Assembly: GCA_964023275.1 (NCBI GenBank)
Contig: OZ029914.1
Coordinates: 16,080,049-16,144,048, forward strand
DNA from: Norana najaformis
Lineage: Eukaryota > Annelida > Clitellata > Crassiclitellata > Hormogastridae
DNA: 64,000 bases
Reading direction: 5' to 3'
Each line of letters starts with the position of its first letter. Positions within the stretch are counted from its first letter, which is position 1. This document shows, piece after piece, positions 13,201-23,454 of this stretch. A program made the position numbers and the translations under genes. A model generated the notes under the pieces. That model searched no databases. It was given only the letters and a program-made list of their open reading frames with translations, and was not told the origin of the DNA.

Positions 13201-14097
13201 ACATGTACATGTGTATCTGAATATTTACATGTTCCATTTTGAGAACCTTATAAAGAATCTCTCAGACTTTTAACAATGTTCTAAAGGACATTCTATTCTA
13301 TTCATTCCATTCATTACATACCAAGAATTAAGCATTATGTTCTCATGTCTTCAAGGATATCTCTGGCGAGAACATTGGCCTCCAGTAGCCTTGATTACTG
13401 GAACTCGCTTCCTACTGGTATTACAAAATAGAACATGCAGAACTCTAAAGAGTTCCGAACCTTTTTGCAAGAGCAATAACTGATACGTTCAAATATAAGC
13501 ATATAATATCTGTACTTAAATCTTTGCTTTGGCTTCCTGTTCAGCAAAGGCTTAAGTTAATTCAGTTCTTAATCGTGAAATAATTAGGCTATTGTTGAAG
13601 TTCATTGTTGCATTTGTGTTTTTGTAAATTACTCGAAACCAGTTTCAGAACTTTTTTACCCGAGGTATAAACGATCCTCCAGATTTAAATAATTCCCTGG
13701 GGAATGGAAAATTCTGGAACGGCTAGAAAAGTTATCAAGTTTCATAAGTCACACTTTAAATAATTCGCTGCTTATAGACAGATTTTCGTCTTTAATCTGA
13801 TAGATCAAGCCTCCGAGGTTCCGTACTTTTCCGATAGACGATGCGAACAAAGTCTTCCTGAAGTTGAGCCAGAGCAAGCTGATCGGCCGCGCTGTGTTCC
13901 GCGTCTTCGGCGAAGGAGAAGATTCTGTGTTTTTCCGCGACAACGTCAACGCAAACAGCTCATTCTTCGATCTGGAGAACGGCTACTGTAGCAGTCCCGA
14001 CTGCGCAGTCAGACGCCAGTCCCTCTTTGCGACCCAGTTCTCTGCAGCGTCTCAAGGCAGAGAGAGTGCGGTCGATCCACCTGTATTCACCCTCTAA
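1224..14097 (+). CDS. Zinc-alcohol-dehydrogenase-like MDR oxidoreductase, 9 exons
   Basis: Exons: 1224-1337, 3817-3916, 4384-4504, 9694-9860, 10514-10626, 10986-11049, 12143-12261, 12856-13005 and 13804-14097. All introns are GT-AG and all phases join, giving 413 residues. The protein looks like a medium-chain dehydrogenase/reductase. A GroES-like half carries YYAGACYTD, where the Cys sits at the usual catalytic-zinc position, then LFPGYEVSGVIDEL and VGDRVVVYP. A Rossmann half carries VNVLIVGAGGLSLWTLKLAE and then IVMAD, the acidic end of strand 2. The third Gly of the nucleotide motif is Ser, and the four-Cys structural zinc cluster is absent. NAD(P)-linked oxidation or reduction is expected from the family; the substrate is unknown. 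The last exon adds about 50 residues past the usual domain end. The nearest AATAAA lies at 15054. Exon 1 and the start are the least certain parts. Confidence 0.92.
1655..1750. repeat. (TCA)n microsatellite
   Basis: Imperfect run of tca/cac triplets in intron 1 of the MDR gene. The open frame across it is a by-product of the repeat. Confidence 0.95.
2037..2200. repeat. (TATG)n degenerate microsatellite
   Basis: Tetranucleotide tatg/tgta runs with interruptions in intron 1 of the MDR gene. Translated frames are Met-Tyr-Val-Cys rich and are not coding. The rest of intron 1 (2200-3816) shows no recognisable feature. Confidence 0.9.
4160..4236. repeat. (GGT)n-(GAT)n compound microsatellite
   Basis: A GGT run grades into GAT/GAC triplets in intron 2 of the MDR gene. 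Poly-Gly and poly-Asp frames here are artefacts. Confidence 0.95.
4545..4815 (-). mobile_element. tRNA-derived SINE, family A, copy 1
   Basis: Read on minus, the element opens with a tRNA-like head: a GGCATGGTGGTCTATCGGT box A region and a GCGGGTTCGACTTCGTGTA box B. It continues with CTGGGCAAGTTG, GGAAGTAAACGGCAAGTCC-like and GGACCTTGGGATTCGTCCA modules. The same order occurs at 20030-20290 (+), 11271-11487 (-) and, in part, 47645-47815 (-). It sits in intron 3 of the MDR gene, opposite to the gene. Confidence 0.85.
4955..5110 (+). mobile_element. tRNA-like SINE fragment, second type
   Basis: The head has TGGTCTAGTGATTAG (box A like) and GAGGGTTCACATTCC (box B like) at tRNA spacing, followed by about 80 bp unlike family A. 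One copy only was seen, so the family is unproven. It lies in intron 3 of the MDR gene. Confidence 0.45.
5111..6885. other. Intron 3 of the MDR gene, no further feature seen
   Basis: Only short random open frames without family resemblance. No repeats recognised. Confidence 0.6.
6886..7014 (+). mobile_element. hAT-like MITE, copy 1, right end lost
   Basis: Starts CAGTGGCGG, a common hAT-type terminus, and continues CCAGGATTGCTCGC and GAGGGGCGCCGGCATAT. The same order recurs at 42952-43111, which keeps the opposite terminus (CCGCCACTG). It lies in intron 3 of the MDR gene. Too short to encode a protein. Confidence 0.7.
7218..7403. repeat. 15-bp minisatellite, about 12 units
   Basis: Units of the form ACCAGATACATTTGT with point variants. 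Because the period is a multiple of three, an open frame of Arg-Tyr-Ile-Cys-Thr repeats results at 7171-7413. No start context or homology supports it as a gene. It lies in intron 3 of the MDR gene. Confidence 0.9.
7800..7992 (+). mobile_element. LINE 3' end fragment
   Basis: A broken frame resembles the C-terminus of LINE reverse transcriptases: LEVRNLSPLTAQETFSAYLK-like, then a Leu-rich end. It is followed by the GCGCTATATAAGT module and a short (ATAC)n tail. It is in the sense orientation within intron 3 of the MDR gene. Sequence from 7600 to 7800 may belong to the same element. Confidence 0.55.
8652..8698. repeat. Inverted repeat, 15-bp perfect arms
   Basis: AGCCATAAACAGACT at 8652-8666 pairs with its exact complement at 8684-8698 across a 17-nt loop. 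Outside the arms the match continues imperfectly (cattgag against tttaatg). A related direct repeat, GTGGCGCTA with flanks, occurs at 8601-8642 and 8787-8828. It lies in intron 3 of the MDR gene. Confidence 0.8.
9226..9256. repeat. (TA)n microsatellite
   Basis: Alternating TA with one phase break, self-complementary, in intron 3 of the MDR gene. Confidence 0.95.
10288..10390. repeat. (GGT)n/(GAC)n/(GAT)n triplet repeats
   Basis: Imperfect triplet runs in intron 4 of the MDR gene, upstream of the exon at 10514. Just before, near 9975-9998, are ATTACAATTACA units that resemble a degraded LINE tail. Confidence 0.85.
11271..11487 (-). mobile_element. tRNA-derived SINE, family A, copy 2 (diverged)
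   Basis: Same module order as the copy at 4545-4815: TGGGTTCAATCC-like box B, GACCTTGGACAAATGG-like and CCAGGAATTTGGAATTGG-like segments on minus. It is more diverged. It lies in intron 6 of the MDR gene, antisense to the gene. Confidence 0.7.
13385..13595 (+). mobile_element. LINE reverse transcriptase C-terminal fragment
   Basis: Broken frames read SSLDYWNSLPTGI, then ITDTFKYKHIISVLKSLLWL, then PVQQRLKLIQF. This matches the order of the conserved C-terminal blocks of CR1/L2-type LINE proteins. Several stops show it is dead. It is sense-oriented in intron 8 of the MDR gene. Confidence 0.7.
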
Positions 14098-16960
14098 GAA
14101 GCATCGAGAGTGACCGGTATACTGTGGTTGGTTGAGGAGAAATAATCTCACAGCTGACTAAAAACAGAGAGAGGGAGCGCATTCGTAGTTCAACGCAAGT
14201 CACCGAATGATTGGATGAATGCATACATGAATCAATTCACATTGTTTTAGGCGTAGATTATCGTGAGCCGCCTCAAAATCTATGTAACCGAGAGCTGATA
14301 TCTGTGCATAGTGCGTCCAAAGCCTCGCGAGAAATCTGGTTTTCTGTTGAAATTGTCTTCCGCTAGGAGCGCTGTGGTAGATTGCATGTTCAGTTATCAC
14401 TGGCTATGACTGACTGACTGACAGAAAGAAGCGCCATCGCGTGATTCTAAAAAATGCGAGCAAGCATTCCGAGAGCAAATATTTTGTAAGAATGGCATTC
14501 TATATTCGGAAGACTTTGTGTAGAAATGCCATGAATTTTCAGCCAAATGCGATGTGAATTTAATGTTTATAACAGTTGCACATTGATGCCAGGAAAACAG
14601 CTGCATTAGCTTCACTGTTGGTACAAAGCAAAACTCTAAGTGTTAAAGTCTTGAAATGCGTGTTTATGGCTAAAATCCGTACGTTAAAGTCTTGGAACTG
14701 TTTTGATACACTGTAAGATCGGACTCAGAATGTGAAGGCTTAGTGATCTTCAGGTCATGTGCCTCCTGGTAAGTTTGTATAAAACATTGGAGATGGAATT
14801 CATATTATAATTTGTATCGTAATTTCTTCAGAACAACTTTAGTAAACCCAGTCGAGGAGCTTTCTAAATTCGTATTTTATAAGAACGCGGAGTTGAGTCG
14901 TTGTTATTGACAGAATATTAGCTATCACTAGTCCAGTTGACTTCCGGATGTGATATTTACAAAAGTAGAGATAAAAGTCTATTTTCAATGGAAGTCTTTC
15001 GATGCTTTGGTTTTTAAGCCGGCTAGTGAATGTATGATATTCGTGCTAGTCTAAATAAAAATTGCCAATACAGTAAAACCAAGCTTACATCAGTTTATTT
15101 TCAGCTGAGCCTTCTTATGCTCAGAACTGAGTATTGATATCAAGGCTTCCTATTATCTATTTATTTTGTCTGCTAAAGGTTTGAGGTATATGTTATGGAA
15201 TTTGAAATAATAGCTTACAGTTATTCATGTTATCAATTCTTGTTTGTAAAATCGTAACTTCGATTTAAAGTACACATTGCGCCTCTGCCTATGCCAGATA
15301 TGATAACTAAAAATATGATAAGTTTAATATTGTATTATGTTACTTGGGTGATTATGAAACATGTGTTGGTCAATATCAATATCATTGATAGCCTCAAGTG
15401 TTAGGCAATATCATAAAGAGGCTTAATATCGCCACTTATTTCCTTATTACTGATTGCAGTTCCCTCAAATGTTTTATCAGTTGAATACTTGCCGAATTGT
15501 GTTGCATCCAATGGCGTGTCATTAGAATCTTTTAAATTGGTTTGGCGTTGATTTTGATTTGCACAAAATGCAGCAGAAGAACTTCAGAGCTCCATAGGTG
15601 CCTTGGTAATAACAGGTGCCTTTTGGTTTGTTGCCGTGAGTTGCAGTTCTTGACCATTTTCATTAATGTGGCGCTATATCAGTATGGAAGCTACACTACG
15701 TTGTAACAGCGTCGTTTTCAATTTCTTGTGAACACGTTTTATCTGTCGGTTTCTGATCATCAACTTTGCAATAATCTTACTTCCGCAATATGGGATTTCC
15801 AGTCCTTCGCGCACAATCGCTCAGCGCCGTTTCGTGGTCCTGTTTGCACTACTGAGTTTTGGAAGAAGGGCAGTATCAAGCCCAGTCGTATTTATACTTG
15901 TATCTTATAAGACGTAGATTGGTACTCAGTTGAGGAATATGCAATTCAGTTCTTCATTTCATGTTATTAGATCGCACTTAATGGAACCCCAGGTTTTGTA
16001 TAATTATGTTTATGCGTTTTTGGTTGCTTTGCCATCGATTACAATCTATTGAGATGACTAAAGTTGTATTCACTGTTGTTCATCAATGTCCTTTTCATGA
16101 GTCCCTGTATCTGAGCTAAAGGTGCATTTGCTTGTAGGTCGAGCCTGTTGCTTTCTGTTATTCCGAATACAAGTAATATTTGTGGATTGCTATAGCCCGG
16201 ACTTTTAACATGTGAATGTATACAGTATTGGATTAATTATCTACAGTAGGGTTATACAGTGTATGACCCTACCTAGGGTTCATTTGCGTTATAACAGGAA
16301 CATACTGTTTTTGTCGGCTTTAAATTTTGTGAACAAACAATACGTTTGAATATGCATGCACTGCATTAATTGCCAGTTGCAGTTTACAAAGCCTGTTTCT
16401 GAACTATGCTGCTTCTAGGTTAGTACAATTCGCCTAGTAAGTGTTTCAAATGGCATTATAGGGCCTATTTGTCTTAGAATTGAGGACCACTTTTTCAAAT
16501 CTCACTCAATTTAGTTTAGGCCGATTTGGAGCTATCACTACCGCGCTATTATAATTTAATGGAATTATCACTACCGTGCTTATTGGTTATATTACTTATA
16601 ATTACTTATAATGCAAATCTGCATTGTAGGTTATCAGACATTATGAAACAGTGCCAAAAGATATTTTTCTATTGCATGTAACGCGCACCACTGGGTTTTA
16701 TGACGAGAACTAAGTCTTCTGCGATATTTCTATTTTTGCTAAGGACCTTGTGACTTTCTTCGACATACGTTTTGAACAAATTTTCTTATGTCGTAGTTTT
16801 GCATGATTTCTTCAGACATTGCAATTATGATATGTATATAACTATGTCGTTTCATTTCAGATTAGATTATATTGTACACCTATTAGTTTTTATGTTTTGC
16901 ATAGATCTTTTACAGAGATCAAATTAGAATAAGTTTTAATTAATTTGATAAGATTATATC
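14098..16960. other. AT-rich intergenic region
   Basis: Downstream of the MDR stop codon. Includes an AATAAA at 15054 that could be a poly(A) signal. No coding, RNA or repeat feature recognised. Confidence 0.6.
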
Positions 16961-16962
16961 AT

Positions 16963-17178
16963 GGGACGTGGTGGTGTAATGGTATGTTCGATGCATCGTA
17001 ACCGGAGGGTCGCGGGTTCGAATCTACCTCATGCCACTGGGTTGCGACCTTGGACAAGTTCCTCACCCACAATTGTCTGTGAGGAAGGCAATGGGAAACC
17101 ACCTCACTCATCTCATCCCCGGGTGGCATAAAGCCAATGGACCTGCCTTCGGGCAGAAAACTCATCATCATCATATCA
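16963..17178 (+). mobile_element. tRNA-derived SINE, family B
   Basis: The head has GTGGTGGTGTAATGGTATG (box A) and CGCGGGTTCGAATCTACC (box B). It is followed by CACTGGGTTGCGACCTTGG, GGCAATGGGAAACCACC and CCTGCCTTCGGGCAGAAAA, and ends in (ATC)n. The box spacing is tRNA-like, but no seven-base acceptor stem forms, so this is a SINE and not a working tRNA gene. Confidence 0.75.
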
Positions 17179-17800
17179 TTTTAGTAAAATAAATTAGAAT
17201 AGAATGGTTTAGTTTGACCTCAAAGAGATTGTAATAAGCTGATAAGTAAAAGGCTTCCAATGTTTTCCGCGAAGTTAAGTATGGCCTTGCTATGCGTGAC
17301 AATCTTACAACCTTACCATATGAATGGTCGTCTGATAATACAATACAATATGTGTCAAAACGCATAACTGTAATTTCAGCTTAAATGTTTTGACATTTTG
17401 AGCCTAACGCATCGTCTATAGTCCCTGTTATGGCCATACTTTCTTTTATAACACTGGATCACACGAAATATTTTTTCGCCTGCTACTAGGCATATGCTAT
17501 GTGTACTACACTAAATCGAATCTGCTGATTCCAAATCTGAAGTCAGATTTTGTGTAGCACGTCAGGATCTTAAGATATGCAGCATACATGCTAATAATTA
17601 TGCAAACTCTTTACAGAACTAGTATTTCCTTATAACTGTGTAATTATGCAAACTCAGAGTATTCATAACAAGAAACAAAATGTTATTCTTTTATAACTTG
17701 AAATTAAAATATGTTTTAAAATGTAATATAAATATATGTATGTTACTCAGATGAAAGCATACATTTCGAAATTTTGTCTCTAGCTTAACTCTATACGAGT

Positions 17801-19457
17801 TCAAAAGTGCTTTAGACACTTGCTCTTGCGCGTGTGAGTGGCCGCTGTTGCCCGCTGCAGAAACCAGCAGTAATCGCCCATCATGTTGGAATTGCAGTGG
17901 CCCTGATATCTTGCTTCAAAGGTGGAGATGTCTTGATGGAATCTCTCTCCATGCTCATCGCTTACATGACCCAAGTTTGGTGGAAAAAAATCCAGATGGG
18001 AATGTAAGAAATGTATTTTTAGTGACATCCGGCAGCCGAGTTGCTTATATGCTGTTAGCATGTTGCTAACGAGTTCAGCATAGTTCTCAGCTTGGTGATT
18101 CCCAAGGAAGTTTTGCACCACCAACGTACATGCATCCCAAGCGGCAAATTCCAGTGGGTTGAGCTTGGATCTAAATACAGTATCACGCATTAGTTCGCGG
18201 ATTTCTGGCCCAATAAAAATTCCAGCCTTCAGCTTAGCATCAGTTTTGACGGCTCCAAATTTATCTCTCAGATACTGGAAGCCTTGTCCAGTACGATCCA
18301 TTTCCACTACGAAATTCCTCATGAGGCCCAGTTTAATGTGAAGTGGTGGTAAGTACACTTTCAATGGATCAACCAATGGTTCGTGTTGCACGTTGTGCCG
18401 ACCGACAATGTGTTCAGATCTAGGAGGCCACAGTTTCACTTTGTAATGGTTGCTGTCCACAAAAAACACATATGTTTTGTGTACCCCAGCTGTAGGCCTA
18501 GAATAAGTGCTACGACTTTGAGGTCCGCACAGATGTTCCATTTGTGGTCTGAGTAGTTGATCACTTTCAAAATGAGTTTCATTGAATCATATATCTCTTT
18601 GAGGCCTACAGTGTGGGCTATAGGAACAGACGGCTTTTCGTTACCATTGTGCACCAACACAGCTTTCAAGCTCGCTTGGCTGGAATCTATGAGCAGTCTC
18701 CACTGATCAGGAACGTATTCGCAACCTAAATTCAGCATGAGACCGTTCACGTCAGTACAGAAACAGATATCATTTTCCAGTGGCTGTAATATGTAGCTAA
18801 CTGTTTGTGACGATAACGGAAGTGTGATGTTGTGGTACCTTTTTGAAGCAAGTTCCACTCCCCTAGTCTGGAGGCTAACAGTTCAGATTTCTCCTTTGAC
18901 AAAGATAGGTCCCTCACCAGATCATCTAACTCACCTTGCCTTATCAAATGCGGCCTACCCTCTTCCAAATCTTGATCACTAGATTCGTAAACAGTAACGT
19001 CATCTTCTGCATTACCATCAGAACTGTCCGTTTCATCAGCACCCGCAGCAGGCGGAAATGGTACTGGATTCTCTTCATCATGCGGCACTGGCTTTAGAGC
19101 GGACTCGCAATCAGGATAAACGATTTTAGACTTATTTTTCTTTGAAAATCCAGCAACTTTAGTAATGCAGAAATAACAGTCTGCATGATGATTTCTTGGC
19201 TCGCGCCACACCATAGGCACAGCAAACGGCATTGAATTCCTTTTGCCATTCAGCCACTGTGTAACCCCAGAGTAGCACACGGTGCAGCAGACATGAGGTG
19301 CCCAACTTTTATCCTGGTCTCCGATTTGACATCCAAAATAATACTTGTAAGCAATCATCACTCTCCTAGTTAACTTCTTGCGCTGGTCACAAAGAGTATA
19401 TTTACCACAAACATAGCAAAAATTGTCTGGATGGTTAACACAGCCTCGCCTATTCAT
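17801..19457 (-). pseudogene. Broken transposase-like gene of copy 1
   Basis: Homologous along its length to the intact 567-residue protein at 43849-45552. The start is chosen at MNRRGCVNHPDNFCYVCG, because this aligns with the starts of the other two copies. The Cys/His region is intact: FCYVC, APHVCCTVC, HHADCYFC. The reading frame shifts near 18790, just before the ENDICFC segment. It shifts again near 18461 in the CFLC-WDS motif, where about five bases are missing. The C-terminal part keeps LPPLHIKLGLMRNF, IHFLHSHLDFFP and SDEHGERFHQD. The shifts make this copy unable to encode a full protein. Confidence 0.85.
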
Positions 19458-19528
19458 TTCAAAATTAAATCTCACACACTAGCTACAGCTATAAAAGAAA
19501 ACTTAACCTTTGTTCTACTCAATCTCGC

Positions 19529-19536
19529 CTTATATA
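19529..19536 (-). promoter_or_regulatory. TATA box of transposon copy 1
   Basis: TATATAAG on minus, 72 bp before the chosen ATG and inside the element. The other two copies have TATATAAA and TATATAAAG at a similar place (43685 and 60899), which supports a promoter carried by the element. Confidence 0.55.
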
Positions 19537-20029
19537 CTGGTATTGATGCTGATGTCAGATCGCTGACATGCCCAATCATGTCTACATGTAGCGGCTGCCG
19601 CAGGCTTGCTGTTAGGAATATTTCAGGCGGCACTTGCAGGCATGCACGTATCACTGGCAGCAATCGTGGAGACACATACAACAGAATGTACAGACATAAC
19701 CGAAAACGAGTCCTTGCGTCATTACTTGAATGCATGCATAACTTAAAATCTAGACGTGCTGGGCAGATTCTGACTTCATATTTGGATACAGCACATTTGA
19801 ATCAATATAAGGCACATGCATTACTTTCAGTAGCAAAATCGTTGTGATCCAGTGTAATTTAGGAGATATCGCGTCCAATGTCTGCGCGTAGAAGAGCACC
19901 AGGTGATCAAATTAAATACATTTTCTAATTAACTAAGCACCTTAGTGACTCGGGATTGGACGAATTACTTTATGTGCGTAATTTATTAGCTTTTGGGGAC
20001 TTTTGTCGTTTGTTAACCGGCTCTGCGGC

Positions 20030-20290
20030 ACGGTGATCTATCGGTGACGCATTTGTCAATGATCATGCGTTTGTGGGTTTGACTCAGTGTAACAAGTCTG
20101 GGCAAGTTGATTGTGCACACCGTTCCTCTGTCACCAAGCAGTAGAAGTTGGTACCGGCGTAAGCTGGGAAATAAACGGCAAGTCCTGTGATGCGCTGGCC
20201 GCGTGTCCAGGACCTTGGGATTCGTCCATTGCCGGCTCAGGGGTCTAAGAAAAAGAAATGAGCGCCTCTCCTACGTCTCACTGGTGGGAT
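20030..20290 (+). mobile_element. tRNA-derived SINE, family A, copy 3
   Basis: GCGGCACGGTGATCTATCGG and TGTGGGTTTGACTCAGTG form the tRNA-like head. They are followed by TCTGGGCAAGTTG, GTCACCAAGCAGTAG, AAACGGCAAGTCCTGTGATG, and AGGACCTTGGGATTCGTCCA. This is the best-preserved + strand copy. Confidence 0.85.
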
Positions 20291-21784
20291 ACTGGATTCT
20301 TTGAGTCATAAGAGATTTAAGGTTTCAATTTTCAGCCGGCACTTTTGGCACCCAGCTCACAAGAGGACTGTTCTCCTTGATACCATCCACAAATCTCTTT
20401 TGAAAGAGTGCTTTGATGTCCTCGGTCGAGCCACTACAATAATTATCAATTTCTCATTGCATGACGGATCCTTCCCGACTACCTTTTGCTGATGTCATAG
20501 ATCATCCTATAGGCTACTGAAGTCTCCTTCTTTCGACCGTGGTGACTTGTCCATTACAGACCCATCCTCACGTTTGAATTTTGGATCGAAAATTCTTGAA
20601 CGGGCAGTGAATCCTTTTCTATTCCTTCATTTGTTCTTTTGCTTCTTCTTCCTTCTTCCTTGCTTCCTTATTTTCTAATTTTCATACTCCATTCTCTCTT
20701 TCTTCAGCAATTTTACTGGCAGGTGCTAAATTAGGCATAACTATGCGTTTCCATTTTGGCAACAATTAGGCCTGCTATTTTTATACTAAGTAAACTAAAC
20801 GATGGATTCGAGTAAAACAGCGGCCAACGTACAAGCATCCAGAAAGCTTGATTTATAGCATCGGAAGTACATCGCTATGTAGCAGCGAATTGATGAGATA
20901 ATGAATGATCCATCAACAATTTTAGAGGAGACTTTTTTGACAGGCGCAGTCTAGGCAGTAGGACAATAACTCCGCATTAGAGACTGCTTAGGTTCACTTC
21001 AAGATTCATTGTAGATTCGACTTATCGAATCGGTTGCTCCAGTTTGATGGACATTAATCCTATTGACAATCTTGATAATTCGTTTATAGTTCCGCTCCTA
21101 CGTCAAAATGCGAACTGCGCCACCTGCCGGCAGAAATGTAGCGCCTCATGGTGCTATCAGTTTCTTCATCTATCAGTGCACGCCTCCAATTGTAATTCCC
21201 CTGCCGAGCCAAATCCGCCTTTTCCAAGGGCACATTTGCAATGTAATAATCTTTTCAACATAAACAAAAGCTTTTTGAAGAGTTGACGAACCTTAAAATA
21301 GTCGTTCGTTATTGAGCCAGAAGAACATATGAGCAAACGAAACCTCTTGATTGAGATCCTCTGCTGCAGTAACCAAACCTTCAGGTGCATCTTTAAGATC
21401 AAACCATCGGCAAAAGGTGTACAAAAACAGTTACATCGAAACAGCCATACCTTGAAAAGTAGCTATATTAAGTGCCTTTGTTGGGTTTTAAAGGTTTAAC
21501 ATGCGTTATATCAATAACCATATACACACGTATCATTTAATGAAAGTCGGGATTTAGTATTGCTCTAGAACCGGATAAAGTAAGTGACAGCGGGCGAGTT
21601 ATTGCTTTTGTCTCTTATAAAATGACCGAAATTCGGTGATCGACCTTCTTACAAAGAAGACTTTTTTGTTTGTCATTAGATGCGAATTGACTGTTCGATC
21701 AGTTATATCACAGATTCCATGTTTCCTTTGATGTTGGCGTGTTCCGCTGAATTGTCATATCAGGTTATCATCGTTGGAATCTAT
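20291..21784. other. Intergenic region, no gene recognised
   Basis: Random-looking short frames only. A pyrimidine-rich stretch lies near 20620-20705. Confidence 0.5.
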
Positions 21785-22032
21785 GTCTCGCTTTAGAAGC
21801 TCCTGTAGATGTTCCTCTTCTTCCCCTTATCTGTCCTGTAGATCCAATTCCAAGCACCACCCATCTTAGCTGTCTGATTACCTGTATGCTTCACTCTTAG
21901 ATCTTGACCTGGAATTGAACCCTTCTTGCCTATCGATTTTATTTTGACTGCGAATAAGCTGGCTGCCGCGATTTAGCTTTCATTGGGCACTGTAGAAATC
22001 TCGGGTTTACGACTACGATTACGATTACGTGC
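21785..22032 (+). repeat. dispersed repeat, family D, copy 2
   Basis: Carries AGATCTTGACCTGGAATTGA, a TTTTATTTTGACTGCGAATA module, and CATTGGGCACTGTAGAAATC. It ends in ACGATTACGATTACG. Same order as the copies at 542 (-), 25595 (+) and 32235 (-). Confidence 0.8.
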
Positions 22033-23450
22033 CTGTACTGAAAGAAATGTTTTTGCTTGTGGGTCCTGCGATGCGATGGATCGCTGGTGAACACAAGTCT
22101 CCTTTCAGGATATGGTGGCGAGCGGTGCTATTGATATGGCTTTATCTTCGGGGGACTTTAGGCCTTTAACAGCACGCGGGTTCGTGAATGGATCAGTCCG
22201 ACCGTACAGAGACAACACCGATTCTTTCTTTCGCACGTATATTACACGTATTTACACCGTATTTACAACAAATTCAGCAAACTCAGAGTCTATGATTCGC
22301 ATCGGCCTATTTAGTCTAGCGAGGTCCGTTTAAGAGATACAGGTTTATTATCTTTCTTCTGTTCTCCGGAACCTAACGCCTCTTTCGACCGTTGTTTAGC
22401 GAATGCCCTCTTCGCTTCGCACCCTTCCTTAACTTTCCCCTTCATCTGTCAATCACCCAAATTCTCCCTTTCGCCATCCGATCAGCATCCCTCTGCTCCG
22501 CCTTTCTCTCTCTCTCTCATTCTCTCACTCTCCCTCTCTCTCGTTTACTTCTACCTGTCAACTACGGGCGTCCTATCCGCCTCTCGTTAATTACATCCCA
22601 CTGTTCCCCAGTGTTCCGTGCAAATTAATTACATAAACACAATAGCTAAATTGTCGGACGTAATACAATCTACAATATGCAAAACCCTAAAATCCTCATT
22701 GTTTTTACAACTTTTCACTACAGTGCCCCTTTACAGCTAATCTACGAGTGAGAAGGAAGGCTCAAGGGAAAGACATAGGCAGACAGGTAGGCAGCCTTGC
22801 ATAAACAGACAGGCAAGTAGACACAAAACCAAGTAGATGATAAAGAAAGAAATATATTCAAAGAAAGTAGATGCTTAGATTGTTAGACTATTTTCGACTT
22901 TATTTTGGAACTCAATCATTTAGTTAATTGCGGACCCAGTTTCAGCGCAATATAAGTTAAGAAATGAAAATTTGAGACCAGAACCAAATGGGTGCAAACA
23001 CAGTTAAATTTGCTTCTGCTTATCATGTAAATAATTTAATTCAAATTTCATGATTTGAAGAAGCGAAACTGTAAAACACGTCTTCACATTTCAACACGCG
23101 GTTCGCTATGAACAAGAGCTGAAATTCAAGCATAGGTCTGGATAGACGCAATAGAAGCATTATTAGCCAAAAATGTGGTTCTCTGTTCATGGTGACTGTA
23201 AGTGAAGCTATATTTCCTGTAAAACCTGGCACCAAGAATACTCCTGCGAAAAGTTTCAATCGATCTAAGTTAGGCTTCAGATTAAGTGCACAGGCTAAAG
23301 TGAATATCGTTAGACCGCGGAGGTGTCCAGTTTATAGAATATAGTGTAAAGAATCCAGTGCATAGAATGGTCAGACTCGGCAGGAACTGAACATGTTTTA
23401 TGTTCAACAACGGCGGCCTATTATTGGCTCTGCAATCCAAATGGTGCCTC
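22033..23450. other. Intergenic region downstream of the neuropeptide gene
   Basis: Contains a CT-rich low-complexity stretch at about 22500-22550. AATAAA on minus (tttatt near 22900) might serve the neuropeptide transcript but is far from the stop. No gene recognised. Confidence 0.5.
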
Positions 23451-23454
23451 AGAA

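Larger units (their letters stand above)
17452..19854 (-). mobile_element. CACTGG-end DNA transposon, copy 1, complete ends
   Basis: Both ends carry CACTGGATCACA in inverted orientation (17452-17463 and 19843-19854). The inverted match resumes further in: CCAAATCTGAAGTCAGA on the left against CCAAATATGAAGTCAGA on the right, then GCACGTC and TTAAG.TATGC. The terminal inverted repeats are therefore imperfect and about 127 bp long. TAA borders the element on both sides (17449-17451 and 19855-19857), a possible 3-bp target duplication. The single gene inside runs on minus and is broken by frameshifts. The superfamily is not recognised. Confidence 0.85.

Noticed and set aside
16963-17035. Possible functional tRNA gene
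   Set aside because: Box A and box B are present but the acceptor stem does not pair. A SINE body and (ATC)n tail follow.
19431-19847. 138-residue frame on + over the right end of transposon copy 1
   Set aside because: It overlaps the terminal inverted repeat and the antisense of the gene start. No similarity to any family is seen.
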